Source of the DNA: JAWKUK01 sp041398605
GTDB taxonomy: Bacteria > Planctomycetota > UBA1135 > GCA-002686595
Length of the DNA: 64,000 nucleotides
Assembly: GCA_041398605.1 (NCBI GenBank)
Contig: JAWKUK010000003.1
Location: forward strand, 1 to 64,000
Reading direction: 5' to 3'
The position numbers and the translations under genes were made by a program. The notes under the pieces are model-generated. The model did not search any database and had not been told where the DNA came from. It saw nothing but the letters and a program-made list of their open reading frames with translations. Shown piece after piece: positions 22,887 through 32,362 of the stretch (positions are counted from its first letter, which is position 1; every line of letters starts with the position of its first letter).

Positions 22887-24935
22887 CTCGAGCGCCGTGA
22901 GGCGTTGCCGCGCGGCCTCGACCAAGGCCGCGGAGACTTGGCCCTCGAGCGCGAGGACACGCCCAAACGCGGCCCGCGCCGCGACCTTGTCGCCGAGGGC
23001 CGCTTCGAGGTCGCCCAGCGAGAACGCGGCATGCGCAGCGCTCGGGTCTTGCTCGAGCACGCGGAGCAATGCGGCGCGCGCGCTCGGCGCATCGCCGAGC
23101 ATGCCCAGCGCGCGCGCCAGGCCGTAGTGGAGCGACGGCTGGCGCGGGTCGCGTGCGAGCGCCGATTCGGCGATCCGCTGCCCATCCGCGGGGCGCCCGG
23201 CGTCGACGAGCGCATCGACGAGCTGCGCGGTCACCTCGGGGCGATCCCCGCCGGGCAGGCGTTGGGTCTCCTCCATGAGGCGCACGGCGCGCTCAGGCTC
23301 GCCCGTCTGTTGCAGCACCGAGGCAAACGCGACGCGCGCGAACACCTGGTTGGGCTCGAGCGTCAGCGCCTCTTCCAGCAGCGCGCGGGCCGCCCGTGCA
23401 TCGCCGCGGGCCAGCTCGGCCTTCGCCAGGTCCATCAGGCCCGTCGCGCGCCCGTCGCGTACGCCGGGCAGCGGCAGGTACGCGAACGCCAGCACCCCGA
23501 GCGCGATCGGGGCCGCGAGGAGCTCCCACTTGGGGCCGCGCCCCGTGAGCACGACGCGCAAGCGCTCGACGAAGTACACAGCGCCGATCGCGAGGCCGGG
23601 GACCACAGGCAAGCGGAAGCGCGTGTTGACGAAGAAGAGCACGACCGAGGCGGCGTAGAGCGCCACGAATCCACCGACGAGGCGCCCGCTCGACCCGCGC
23701 AGCGCCGCGAGCAGGAGCCCGACCGCGCCGAACGCGGCGAGCCAACCGAAGCGCACGGGCAGCGAGCCGAGCCACGGCGCGAAGCGCTCGGCGATGAACC
23801 GCTCGTCGGTGTTGTTCCCAAGCTCGCGCGCGCTGAGGAAGAGGCGCGCCTTCCAGAGCAAGAGCTGCAGCGCGAAGGCCGGCCGCTCGCGCACGAAGTC
23901 CCACGTACGCCGGAAGTAGTAACCAGAGACCTCGGTCGCGCGCAGCGCGCGGCCCGTCGCAGCGGCCGCTGCCGCGCGTGTGTCGTGAAAGCCCTCCCAC
24001 CAGCCGCCCCGGGTCCCAGGCACGATCGCGGTCGACCCATCGCTCGACGGGTTGTTGCCGATCCAGAGGTTCACGCCGCCCTGGGTCGCGATCAGTGTTG
24101 GGTCCCCTTCGAGCGCGTTGCGCACGGTGACGGGCAAGATCGCCAGGCACGCGCCCAGCGCCAACGTCGCTGCGACTCGCGCGCCTGAGCGCCGCAGGAG
24201 CATGAGCATCGGTAGCGGCAGCCAGAGCAGTACGTTCGGCCGAGTGATCGCAGACAGCCCGAGGACGAGGCCCGCGAGGAGCGCGCGGCGCGGGAGGGGC
24301 TGCTCGAGCGCCCGGGCGGTCAAGAGGACCCCTGCCAGCAGGAGCGGCACGTAGAGCGTCGGGATCAAGAGCTCCGCGTCGAACGCGATCAGCGACCACA
24401 TCAGCGCCACGAGCGCCGCAGCGCCGAGCCCGACGGCGGTCGCGCTGCGGGCGCCTCCGGCGTGGCGCCCGACGCGGCGCCCGAGCGCCCAGGTCAGCGC
24501 GACGGAGACGCCGCCGAGGGCTGCCTGCGCGAGACGCGGCGCGAGGGTGCTCGCATCGCCGAAGAGCGCGACCCAGAGCGAGAGCCAAACGGGATACAGC
24601 GGGGCGCGGAAGAATGGCCCGTCTTGGAACTCCCGCCCTTCGGCCAGCGCGCGGGCCCAGGCCCAGTGATAGCCCGCGTCCATCGTGGGCGCGTCGAACG
24701 CCGGGTGGGCGCGCAGCGCGAACACAAAGGCGACCCGCAGCGCGACGGCGACCGCCACGAGGGCCGCGAGGGCGCCCCATTCGCCGGCGCTGACGCGGCC
24801 CGTGCCCATGGGGTTCGGGTCCATGCGGTTCGTCCCCTGACGGTCGACCGCCAGCCCTGGCCCAAGCATCGGGGGGACGTCCGTCGCGGACGGTGATTTC
24901 GGCGTGACAGTGCGACGCGGCTTGGTCTTCGACAT
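22884..24935 (-). CDS. GT39/ArnT-like membrane glycosyltransferase with C-terminal TPRs
   Basis: About 683 residues. The first two thirds are a polytopic GT-C type protein with a luminal acidic loop after TM1 (FDAPTMDAGYHWAWARAL), a feature of PMT/ArnT-like enzymes that use lipid-linked sugars. About ten hydrophobic segments follow. From about residue 460 the sequence becomes a TPR array with Ala/Leu-rich helices and canonical AFSLGDLEAALGD-like turns. The sugar and acceptor are unknown. ATG 24935 was chosen; ATG 24824 or 24809 would remove a basic, Pro-rich N-terminus that resembles no domain. The gene is divergent from the GH20 gene, whose start lies 90 bp away. Confidence 0.82.
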   Translation of the reverse strand: MSKTKPRRTVTPKSPSATDVPPMLGPGLAVDRQGTNRMDPNPMGTGRVSAGEWGALAALVAVAVALRVAFVFALRAHPAFDAPTMDAGYHWAWARALAEGREFQDGPFFRAPLYPVWLSLWVALFGDASTLAPRLAQAALGGVSVALTWALGRRVGRHAGGARSATAVGLGAAALVALMWSLIAFDAELLIPTLYVPLLLAGVLLTARALEQPLPRRALLAGLVLGLSAITRPNVLLWLPLPMLMLLRRSGARVAATLALGACLAILPVTVRNALEGDPTLIATQGGVNLWIGNNPSSDGSTAIVPGTRGGWWEGFHDTRAAAAAATGRALRATEVSGYYFRRTWDFVRERPAFALQLLLWKARLFLSARELGNNTDERFIAERFAPWLGSLPVRFGWLAAFGAVGLLLAALRGSSGRLVGGFVALYAASVVLFFVNTRFRLPVVPGLAIGAVYFVERLRVVLTGRGPKWELLAAPIALGVLAFAYLPLPGVRDGRATGLMDLAKAELARGDARAARALLEEALTLEPNQVFARVAFASVLQQTGEPERAVRLMEETQRLPGGDRPEVTAQLVDALVDAGRPADGQRIAESALARDPRQPSLHYGLARALGMLGDAPSARAALLRVLEQDPSAAHAAFSLGDLEAALGDKVAARAAFGRVLALEGQVSAALVEAARQRLTALE

Positions 24936-25025
24936 GGAGTGGGCGGCCCGGCGGCGCCCCATCTTGGACCGAAACGTCGCCAGGAGCCACAGCCGAGCGA
25001 GGCGCTCGACCAGTACGCTGCGCAA

Positions 25026-26954
25026 ATGCTGGACGCCCTCGACCTCCTCCTCCCCCGCCCGCGCGCCCTGCTGCGAGGAACGAGCCACTGGTTCCCCTCC
25101 ACCACTCGCGCGCTCGGCCTCCGCATCCATGGGACCCAGGACGAGCGCCCCCTGCAGGCGCTCGAGCGCGGGCTCGCGGCCGCGGGGCTGCGCACGGAGC
25201 GACGGGCGCGCGGCTCGGCGGAGATCGAGCTCCGGCTCGACGCCAACGAGAACGAGCGCCCCGAGACCTATCGGCTCGAGATCGATGACACGGGCGCCCG
25301 CGCTTGGGCGGCGTCGACCGCCGGGCTCTTCCGCGCGGCGACGACGATCGCCGAGCTCTTGCGGATCGGCGCGCTGCTGCAGCGCGGCAAGGGCGCGCCC
25401 AAGGTCCCCTGCTGCGCGCTCGAGGACGGCCCGGACTTGGAGGTGCGCGGGTTCATGCTCGACATCAGCCGCGACCGTGTCCCGACGTACGCGGAGCTCT
25501 GCGCGCTGATCGAGCGCATGGCGCGGCTCAAGCTCAACCAGCTACAGCTCTACACCGAGCACACGTTTGCGTACGAGGGGCACGAGGACGTGTGGCGCGA
25601 CGCCAGCCCGATCACGCCGCAGGAGGCGCGCAAGCTCGCGGCGTTCGCGAGCGAGCGCCACATCGCGCTGGTGCCGAACCAGCAATGCCTGGGCCACATG
25701 CACCGGTGGCTGACGCTGCCGAGATACGCGCCGCTCGCCGAGCTGCCGGAGGGCATCGAGCACGCGTTCTCCGTCGCCAAGGAGCCCTTTAGCCTCTGCG
25801 CGGTCGACCCGGCGTCGCTGACGCTGATCGAGGGCCTCTTCGATCAGCTCCTGCCGAACTTCGAGGCGCGCGAGGTGAACGTCGGGCTCGACGAGACCTT
25901 CGACCTCGGCCTCGGCGGCTCGCAGGCGGCGTGTGACGCGCGCGGGAAGGGGCGCGTTTACCTCGAATACTTGAACGCCGTGAACGAGCGCGTGCGCGCG
26001 CGCGGCCGGCGCATGCAGTTCTGGGGCGATGTGATCCTGGAGCACCCCGAGCTCGTGCCCGAGCTGCCGAAGGACGCCACGGCGATGCTCTGGGGCTACG
26101 ACGCAAAGCACCCGTTCGAAAGGCAAGCAGCGCGCTTTGCCAAGTCGGGGCTCCCGTTCCAGACCTGCCCGGGCACGAGCTCGTGGCAGTCGTTCGGCGG
26201 CCGGATCGAGAACATGCGCATCAACATCCGTGATGCGGCGCGCGCCGCGCTGCGCTACGGCGCAGAGGGCATGCTCGTGTGCGACTGGGGTGACTATGGC
26301 CATTGGCAGCCGTTCCCGGTGCTGCTCCCCGGGCTGCTCGAGGGCGCCTCGCGCGCGTGGAACGTCAAGCCCTCGCCGGGCGACCTCGTCGACCTGCTCG
26401 TCGCGCACGGGCCGCTCGCGCGCGCGGAGGCCGAGGCGCTCGTCGGCCTCGGGCAGCTCGACGCGGCCCTCGCCAGCGGCTCGGAGAACGGCACGGCGCT
26501 GTTCTTCCTGTTCCGCTATGCGCACCAGCCGTGGCCGATCGCGCGCTGCGGCACGCTCACGCGCGAGGGCCTCGACGCGGCCCGCGCGGTGCTCGACGAG
26601 GTCGCGGCGGCCCTCGGGCGCGCCCGCGCAGAGGCGCGAGCCGCGGCCCAAGCGCACGACCCGGTCCTGCTCGAGCCAGCGGGGGTCGTCGAAGAGCTCG
26701 CCTGGGTGCACGCGGCGTGCACCTTGGGCGTGCACCTCGCCGAAGCGCGCATGGCCCTCGGCGACGGCACGTCGATGACCGGGCTCCCCGCGGCCGCGGC
26801 TGAAGCGCTCTTGGAAGAGCTGCGACAGGTCGCGGCTCGCCACGGCGAGCTCTGGTCGCTGCGCAGCCGCAGCGGTGGGCTCACGGAATCGCTCGGGCGC
26901 TTCCAGTTGCTCGTCCCGGCGCTCGAGGCGGCGGCTTCCGGCGCAAGCGTCTGA
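25026..26954 (+). CDS. GH20-type beta-N-acetylhexosaminidase-like protein
   Basis: About 642 residues with an N-terminal alpha/beta GH20b-like domain (to about 125) and a TIM-barrel core beginning at VRGFMLDISRDRVPT. The catalytic Asp-Glu pair of GH20 appears in VGLDETFDLG (Asp289-Glu290), and WGDVILEHPEL, MLWGYD and the CPGTSSWQS segment fit later active-site strands. GH20 enzymes release terminal GlcNAc or GalNAc by substrate-assisted catalysis. No signal peptide is visible, so the protein is probably cytoplasmic and may act on recycled or imported amino sugars. ATG 25026 was preferred; an in-frame GTG at 24939 would overlap the start of the divergent gene. Confidence 0.85.
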   Translation: MLDALDLLLPRPRALLRGTSHWFPSTTRALGLRIHGTQDERPLQALERGLAAAGLRTERRARGSAEIELRLDANENERPETYRLEIDDTGARAWAASTAGLFRAATTIAELLRIGALLQRGKGAPKVPCCALEDGPDLEVRGFMLDISRDRVPTYAELCALIERMARLKLNQLQLYTEHTFAYEGHEDVWRDASPITPQEARKLAAFASERHIALVPNQQCLGHMHRWLTLPRYAPLAELPEGIEHAFSVAKEPFSLCAVDPASLTLIEGLFDQLLPNFEAREVNVGLDETFDLGLGGSQAACDARGKGRVYLEYLNAVNERVRARGRRMQFWGDVILEHPELVPELPKDATAMLWGYDAKHPFERQAARFAKSGLPFQTCPGTSSWQSFGGRIENMRINIRDAARAALRYGAEGMLVCDWGDYGHWQPFPVLLPGLLEGASRAWNVKPSPGDLVDLLVAHGPLARAEAEALVGLGQLDAALASGSENGTALFFLFRYAHQPWPIARCGTLTREGLDAARAVLDEVAAALGRARAEARAAAQAHDPVLLEPAGVVEELAWVHAACTLGVHLAEARMALGDGTSMTGLPAAAAEALLEELRQVAARHGELWSLRSRSGGLTESLGRFQLLVPALEAAASGASV

Positions 26955-26988
26955 GCCGCGCCGGGTAGGGCCAGCGCGCGGCCCAGAC
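26949..26988. terminator. Hairpin after the GH20 gene
   Basis: GTCTG-A-GCCGCGC (26949-26961) pairs with GCGCGGC-C-CAGAC (26976-26988), a 12-bp stem with one mismatch. It overlaps the GH20 stop codon and lies in a convergent intergenic region, so it can act for both directions. There is no U-tract. Confidence 0.5.
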
Positions 26989-27049
26989 TGCCGAGGCGGC
27001 CAGAGGCAGGGCCGTCCCGTTGCGCGGTCCCGCTGGGCGCGGTCCGAGC

Positions 27050-28450
27050 TCAGAACCCAGCGACGCGCACGAATTCGACCAGGCCCGCAATGAGCGCCGC
27101 CGCAGCGAGCGCGCGGCGCGGCGTCGCGCGGTCGCGGAGGGCCGCGAACGTGACGAGCGCGGCGAGCAGCGTGATCCCGAGCGCCGCAGCGCCGAGGCCC
27201 TGCAACGCAGGTCGCACGAGGCTCGCAGGCTGGAACTCGGTCGCCGCCTCGCGGACCAGCTCGCCGCGGAAGCGCTCGTAGAGCGCGGCGCCTGCAATGA
27301 GCCCGAACACGGCCGCCTCGAGCAAGCGCGGGCGGGCCTGGCGCGCGAGCAGCGAATCCAGCCCGACGTACGCCACCGAGAGCGGGACGGCCAAGCCCAC
27401 GAAGCGCACGAAGCGCGGGTTCGGCGGGTGCCCCGAGACCAACACGGAGGCAAGCGCGATGCCGCACACCGCAAGCGCGCCGAGGGTAAGCGAAGCGAAC
27501 GCGGCCCCCTTGCGATCGCGCGCGCCGAGCGCCAGGAGCACGGCGAGCGCCGCGAGGCCCCACCAAGTCTCCGGCCGCCGCGCGACACCCTCGAAGTAGC
27601 GCGTAAACGCTGGGCGCCCGCGGGCGAGGGCCTCGGCGCTCGCCGTGACGAGCCGGTGGTCCCGGGCAGCCAGGTCGAACGCGTCGACCTCCACCCCGTT
27701 CCAGACCACGACCGCGAGGTCGCGGTGCTCGGGGCTCGTCTCCGCGAACAGCTCGACGGTGACCGCGAGCGCCTCCGGCGCCTCGCTCGCCGCGAACACG
27801 AGGTCCGCGCGGACATACTGCTCGAGGTCCCCGAAGACGCCCTCGCGCATGGACGCTTCCCGGACGCTCACGGGCTCGGCGAGGGCGAGCGCCGGCCAAC
27901 CGGAGCGCTCGCCCGCGAAGGAGCTCGGCGCGGGCCCCGCCTCGCCCGGCGGCACGGGCGCAGCGGCCACGCGGTAGTGAGCGCTGAGGTAGGCGCCGAT
28001 CTCGTCGGCGTGCTGGGTGATGTCAGCGGCCTCGACGCGCCCATCGCGATCCTCGTCGAAGCCCTCGATCACCTCAGCGAGGGAGAGGACCTGGACCTCG
28101 ATCGCGACGACCACACGCGCGCCGCGGACGTCGATCCTGGAGGCCGAGAGCGAGTTCGGGTGGGGCGGAGCACCGATGCCCCCCACGGTCGCGGCGAGTC
28201 CCAAACTGGGGCTGGGCGCAGAAGTCGGACCTCCCAGGAGGGCGCCGAGGGCAAAGAGGGCTACGGGGAGGAGTGCCAAGGCCGAGAGTGTCCCGCGGGC
28301 GGGAGCCGGAGACAAGCGCCGTTCCAGCGGGGCCGTCCAGCCCGACGGGGGGCGTTGTTCAACTTGAAGCGGGGCGCTGGTCGAAACCGAAACGGGCCGC
28401 GGGCCAGCGCCGACAGGGCCAATCTGCGTCCACGCCCGCTCCGCCGCCAT
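27050..28450 (-). CDS. HupE/UreJ-like membrane protein without the usual histidines, with EF-hand-like loop
   Basis: The N-terminal hydrophobic segment (SALALLPVALFALGALL) is probably a signal or anchor. A soluble domain follows containing a calcium-loop motif DEDRDGRVEAAD, then about seven TM segments. The spacing of the membrane part (LAVPLSVAYVGLDSLL, AAVFGLIAGAALYERF) recalls the HupE/UreJ_2 family, but the histidines and aspartate expected there are replaced, mainly by alanine. Metal transport is therefore doubtful. The start is uncertain: ATG 28450 leaves 6 bp to the divergent ATG 28457, while a TTG closer to the hydrophobic segment is possible. The family assignment is from remembered motif shape and is moderate. 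Confidence 0.6.
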   Translation of the reverse strand: MAAERAWTQIGPVGAGPRPVSVSTSAPLQVEQRPPSGWTAPLERRLSPAPARGTLSALALLPVALFALGALLGGPTSAPSPSLGLAATVGGIGAPPHPNSLSASRIDVRGARVVVAIEVQVLSLAEVIEGFDEDRDGRVEAADITQHADEIGAYLSAHYRVAAAPVPPGEAGPAPSSFAGERSGWPALALAEPVSVREASMREGVFGDLEQYVRADLVFAASEAPEALAVTVELFAETSPEHRDLAVVVWNGVEVDAFDLAARDHRLVTASAEALARGRPAFTRYFEGVARRPETWWGLAALAVLLALGARDRKGAAFASLTLGALAVCGIALASVLVSGHPPNPRFVRFVGLAVPLSVAYVGLDSLLARQARPRLLEAAVFGLIAGAALYERFRGELVREAATEFQPASLVRPALQGLGAAALGITLLAALVTFAALRDRATPRRALAAAALIAGLVEFVRVAGF

Positions 28451-28456
28451 CTGTCC

Positions 28457-29698
28457 ATGAGCCAAGAGACCTTCATCGCCCGCCAGCCGATCTTCGATCG
28501 ACGGATGCGAGTCCGCGGCTATGAGCTCTTGCACCGCTCGGGTTGGAACAACGCGTTCAGCCACGCGGACCCAGACATGGCGACGGTCGAGCTGCTCAAC
28601 ACGAGCCTCCTCGTCAACCGGCTGACGGACCTGACCGACGGCAAGCTCGGCTTCGTCAATGTCACCCGCAACCTCCTGCTGCAAGACTTCATCCGGGTGA
28701 TGCCGTCTGGGCATACGGTCATCGAGATCCTGGAGACCGTCGAGCCCGATGACGACGTCGTGCGCGCAGTGATGGCCTTGAAGTCTGACGGGCACCTCAT
28801 CGCGCTGGATGACTACGTCGACGATCCGAAGTACGACGAGCTGGTGCGGCTGGCCGACTTCGTCAAGGTCGACTTCATGCACCCCGACCTCGATCATCGC
28901 CGCCGCGTCGTCGAGCACCGCAAGCGCGACGGGCTGCAGTTCTTGGCCGAGAAGGTCGAGACTCACGCGGAGTTCGAGGAGGCGAAGGAGGCCGGGTACT
29001 CCCTCTTCCAGGGCTACTTCTTCGCCAAGCCGACGATCACATCGCGCCGCGACCTGCCCCGCAACAAAGGGAACTACGTCCAGTTCCTGCGCGAGATGGC
29101 GCGCGCAGCGCTCGACATCGACGCCGTCGAGGAGATCATCAAGCGCGAGATCAGCCTCTCGACGAAGCTGCTGCGCTACCTGAACTCAGTGCACTTCGGC
29201 GTCCGTACCCCGATGCGATCGATCCGGCAGGCGCTCTTGCACCTGGGCGAGGTGCCGTTGAAGCGCTGGGGGACGCTGATCGCGCTCAGCGGGCTCGGCG
29301 ACGACAAGCCGCTGGAGCTCGTACGTCTATGCCTGGTGCGCGCGCGCTTCTGCGAGCTCTTGGCCTGCGAGATCGGCGCAGACGAGGAGGCGCTCGATCA
29401 CTTCTTGACGGGGCTCTTCTCGGCGCTCGACGCGCTCGTGGATCGACCGCTGGACGAGGCGCTGGCCGACATGGGGCTGAAGGACGAGATCGGCGCAGCG
29501 ATCCGAGGCCAGGGCGACGGGTCGCTCGGCCGCGCCTTTCACCTCGCCGTCGCTTGTGAGCACGGCGACGTCGTCATGTACCAGCAGATCGCGAAGCGCC
29601 TCGGCCTCTTCGAGACCGCTGTCGCCCAGCTCTACGCCGAGGCGCTGTTCTGGGCCGACAGCGTCTTCCGCCCTGCCCTCCTGCACGGGCGCGCCTGA
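28457..29698 (+). CDS. EAL-HDOD signalling protein (YuxH-type)
   Basis: About 413 residues. It starts with RQPIFDRRMRVRGYELLHR, the typical entry of YuxH-like EAL domains. Many residues of the c-di-GMP phosphodiesterase site remain recognisable: Glu in YELL, Asn in FVNVTRN, Glu in VIEILE, LDDY, FVKVD, AEKVET and FQGYFFAKP. The loop DDFGTG, however, is replaced by DDYVDDP, so activity is uncertain and the domain may only bind nucleotide or protein. The C-terminal half is an HDOD domain (SLSTKLLRYLNS, RSIRQALLHLG) and lacks HD-phosphohydrolase metal ligands. Such fusions act in motility and biofilm control in studied bacteria; no target is evident here. Confidence 0.88.
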   Translation: MSQETFIARQPIFDRRMRVRGYELLHRSGWNNAFSHADPDMATVELLNTSLLVNRLTDLTDGKLGFVNVTRNLLLQDFIRVMPSGHTVIEILETVEPDDDVVRAVMALKSDGHLIALDDYVDDPKYDELVRLADFVKVDFMHPDLDHRRRVVEHRKRDGLQFLAEKVETHAEFEEAKEAGYSLFQGYFFAKPTITSRRDLPRNKGNYVQFLREMARAALDIDAVEEIIKREISLSTKLLRYLNSVHFGVRTPMRSIRQALLHLGEVPLKRWGTLIALSGLGDDKPLELVRLCLVRARFCELLACEIGADEEALDHFLTGLFSALDALVDRPLDEALADMGLKDEIGAAIRGQGDGSLGRAFHLAVACEHGDVVMYQQIAKRLGLFETAVAQLYAEALFWADSVFRPALLHGRA

Positions 29699-29709
29699 GC
29701 CAAGGGCGC

Positions 29710-32163
29710 TCAATCCAGCGCGACGTCGACCGCGCCGTCGACGTCCTCGACGAAGACAAAGCGCAGCTTCTTGCGGGCCGCTTGCGGAACGTCCTCGACG
29801 TCGGCGCGGTTGCGCTCGGGCAGCACGATCGTGCGAATGCCGGCGGCGAGGGCGCCGAGCACCTTCTCCTTGATGCCCCCCACCGGGAGCGCGAGCCCGC
29901 GCAGGCTGATCTCGCCCGTCACCGCCACGTCGGCGCGAACACGGCGCCCCGTCGCCAGCGAAGCGAGCGCGAGGTACATCGCGATCCCTGCGCTCGGGCC
30001 GTCCTTGGGCACCGCGCCCGCGGGGACATGCATGTGCACGTCGTACTTCGCGAGCGCGTCGGGGTCGAGGTCGAGGCTCACCGCCCGCGCGCGCAGCACG
30101 CTCGAGGCCGCTTGGGCGCTCTCCTTCATGACGTCGCCGAGCTGGCCGGTCAGGTTCAACTTGCCCGCCCCTGGGACGCGCGTCGCCTCGACGAACAGGA
30201 TCTCACCGCCCGTCGGCGTCCAAGCGAGGCCCGTCGCGACGCCAGGGGACGCGACGCGCTGGCGCACCTCGGGCTCCACGCGTTTGGGACCCAGCACCTC
30301 GCGCACGAGGCCCGCATCGAACGTCAGCTTCTTCGCCCGCTTGGACCGCGCGACCTGCATCGCCGCGTGGCGCGTCAGCGCCGCGAGCCGTCGTTCGAGG
30401 CTCCGCACGCCGGCTTCGCGTGTGTAGTGACGCACCACCTCGCGGAGGCCCCCGATCGGGAACGCCACCTGGCTGCGCCTCAGGCCCGCAGCGATGATCA
30501 GCTTCGGCACGAGGTGTCGGCGCGCGATCTCGACCTTCTCTTCCTCCGTATACCCAGGGAGCCGGATCACCTCCATGCGGTCGCGCAGGGGCTCTGGGAT
30601 GGCCTCCTCGACGTTCGCCGTCGCGACAAAGAGCACCTCCGAGAGATCGAACGGAACCCCCATGTAGTTGTCGCGGAACGTGTTGTTCTGCGCCGGGTCG
30701 AGCACCTCCAGCAGCGCCGATGATGGGTCGCCGTGAAAGCCCTTGCCCAGCTTGTCGATCTCGTCGAGCACAAAGACCGGGTTCGACGTTCCGGCTCGGC
30801 GCAGCCCATCCAGGACCTTGCCGAGCATCGCGCCGATGTACGTGCGGCGATGGCCGCGGATCTCGCCCTCGTCGTGGACCCCGCCGAGGGATAGCCGCGC
30901 ATACTTGCGCCCGGTCGCGCGCGCGATGCTCTGCCCGAGCGACGTCTTCCCGACGCCGGGCGGGCCGACCAGGCACAGCACCGGGCCCTGCCCCTGCGGG
31001 TTCAGCTTCTTGACCGCGAGGAACTCGAGGATGCGCTTCTTGACCGGTGCGAGCCCTTGGTGATCGGCATCCAGGACCTGCTCGGCGCGCGCGATGTCGA
31101 TGACCTCGGTCGAGCGCGTCGACCACGGCAGCTCGACGAAGGTCTCGACCCAGGCACGCAGCATCGAGTGCTCCGCCGCATGTTCCGGCGTGCGGCGCAG
31201 CTTGCGCAGCTCCCGCTTGGCCTCTTGCAGCGCTTCGGCCGGCGCGCGCGTCGCGTCGACCTTGCGGGCGAGCTCACCGAGCTCGTCCGGGCCTTCCTCG
31301 TCATCGTCCCCCAGCTCGAGCTGGATCTGCCGCATCTGCTCGCGCAAGAAGTACTCGCGCTGCGCTTGATCCAAGGACCCCTTGGTGCTGACCCGGATCT
31401 TCTGAGAAAGCTCGAGCACCGCGGCGACATCCCCGAGCGCGCGCAAAAGCTTGTCGAGGCGCTCCTTGAGGTCGAACGTCTCCAGGATCTCCTGCTTCGC
31501 GTGCGGCGGCGCGTTCATGAACGTTGCGACGAGGTCCGCGAGCTGGCCCGGGGACTCGATCGTGTCCACTGCGCGCGCGAGGTCCTCCGGCGCTCCCGGC
31601 GCGAGCTCGAGCACTTCGAGCGCGCGCTGGCGGAGCGCCACGAAGCGGGCCTCGAGGGCGCGCGAGCGCCGCGCCTCCGTGCGGATGATCTCGACGCGCG
31701 CGATGGGAAACGGGTGGGTCTGCATCCACTTCACCACGCGAAAGCGCTCTTGGCCTTGGCAGATCGCCTGGTGGCGACCGTCCGGCGCCTGCCAATAACG
31801 GACGATCTCGGCGAGCGTCCCGACCTCGAACAAGTCGCCGGGCTCGGGCGTCTCGACGCTCTCTTCACGCTGCAGCAGGAGCCCGACCGCGGAGCCCTGG
31901 GCCGCCGCCGCGCGCACCGCCGCCACGGAGGGGTCGCGGCCCAACATCAGCGGCAGCGCGACCCCCGGGAAGAGGATCATGTTGCGCACTGGCACGATCG
32001 CCACGTCCAAGATGTGCGGCCCTTGGGCCGGCACAGGGACCGCCGCCGACAGCTTCGACGTCTGCTGTCCGGACTTCGATCGTGCGCTCGGTCGGGCGGC
32101 CGGCTTGCGACGGGAGGGCTTCTTGCGCGCCAAGGATGGAGGTCGCGTCCGCCCGGAGTGCAT
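29710..32163 (-). CDS. lon: ATP-dependent protease Lon (LonA type)
   Basis: 817-residue soluble LonA. Regions in order: a basic, low-complexity N-terminal extension (1-48); the Lon N-domain (50-240); a coiled-coil helix with YFLREQMRQIQLELG; AAA+ module with Walker A GPPGVGKT (400-407) and Walker B DEIDK (466-470); and the serine-lysine protease domain with catalytic Ser723 in PKDGPSAGIA and Lys764 in GGIKEKVLGA. All catalytic parts are intact, and length is normal apart from the extension. It degrades misfolded and short-lived regulatory proteins. It stands alone on the minus strand, convergent with the EAL-HDOD gene (11 bp between stops). Confidence 0.97.
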   Translation of the reverse strand: MHSGRTRPPSLARKKPSRRKPAARPSARSKSGQQTSKLSAAVPVPAQGPHILDVAIVPVRNMILFPGVALPLMLGRDPSVAAVRAAAAQGSAVGLLLQREESVETPEPGDLFEVGTLAEIVRYWQAPDGRHQAICQGQERFRVVKWMQTHPFPIARVEIIRTEARRSRALEARFVALRQRALEVLELAPGAPEDLARAVDTIESPGQLADLVATFMNAPPHAKQEILETFDLKERLDKLLRALGDVAAVLELSQKIRVSTKGSLDQAQREYFLREQMRQIQLELGDDDEEGPDELGELARKVDATRAPAEALQEAKRELRKLRRTPEHAAEHSMLRAWVETFVELPWSTRSTEVIDIARAEQVLDADHQGLAPVKKRILEFLAVKKLNPQGQGPVLCLVGPPGVGKTSLGQSIARATGRKYARLSLGGVHDEGEIRGHRRTYIGAMLGKVLDGLRRAGTSNPVFVLDEIDKLGKGFHGDPSSALLEVLDPAQNNTFRDNYMGVPFDLSEVLFVATANVEEAIPEPLRDRMEVIRLPGYTEEEKVEIARRHLVPKLIIAAGLRRSQVAFPIGGLREVVRHYTREAGVRSLERRLAALTRHAAMQVARSKRAKKLTFDAGLVREVLGPKRVEPEVRQRVASPGVATGLAWTPTGGEILFVEATRVPGAGKLNLTGQLGDVMKESAQAASSVLRARAVSLDLDPDALAKYDVHMHVPAGAVPKDGPSAGIAMYLALASLATGRRVRADVAVTGEISLRGLALPVGGIKEKVLGALAAGIRTIVLPERNRADVEDVPQAARKKLRFVFVEDVDGAVDVALD

Positions 32164-32271
32164 CGAGAGCGCTGCGCCCTGCGCGCCCCAGCGGCGCGAG
32201 TCAGCCAGCGATCCAGGACCGGACCGTCACGCGGCTGCGAGTATGGTCCGTGGCTCGGCGCGGCTCAAGCG

Positions 32272-32293
32272 CAGCCCCGTGTCCTCGGGGCTG
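32272..32293 (-). terminator. Terminator-like hairpin after the DUF1326/xanthine-dehydrogenase operon
   Basis: CAGCCCCG (32272-32279) and CGGGGCTG (32286-32293) form a perfect 8-bp stem with a 6-nt loop. It lies 70 bp beyond the DUF1326 stop and about 110 bp before lon, so it probably separates the two transcription units. No U-tract. Confidence 0.5.
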
Positions 32294-32362
32294 TCGCTGC
32301 GTGAGCGGTCTCGGCGGGCGCTGCCCTCCGATGCTCCGAGTGCGAGTGAGGGCGCCGCACCC

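Noticed and set aside
27020..28456. Open frame upstream of the EAL-HDOD start
   Set aside because: It lies opposite the membrane protein gene and is low-complexity; the family's conserved N-terminus begins at 28457.
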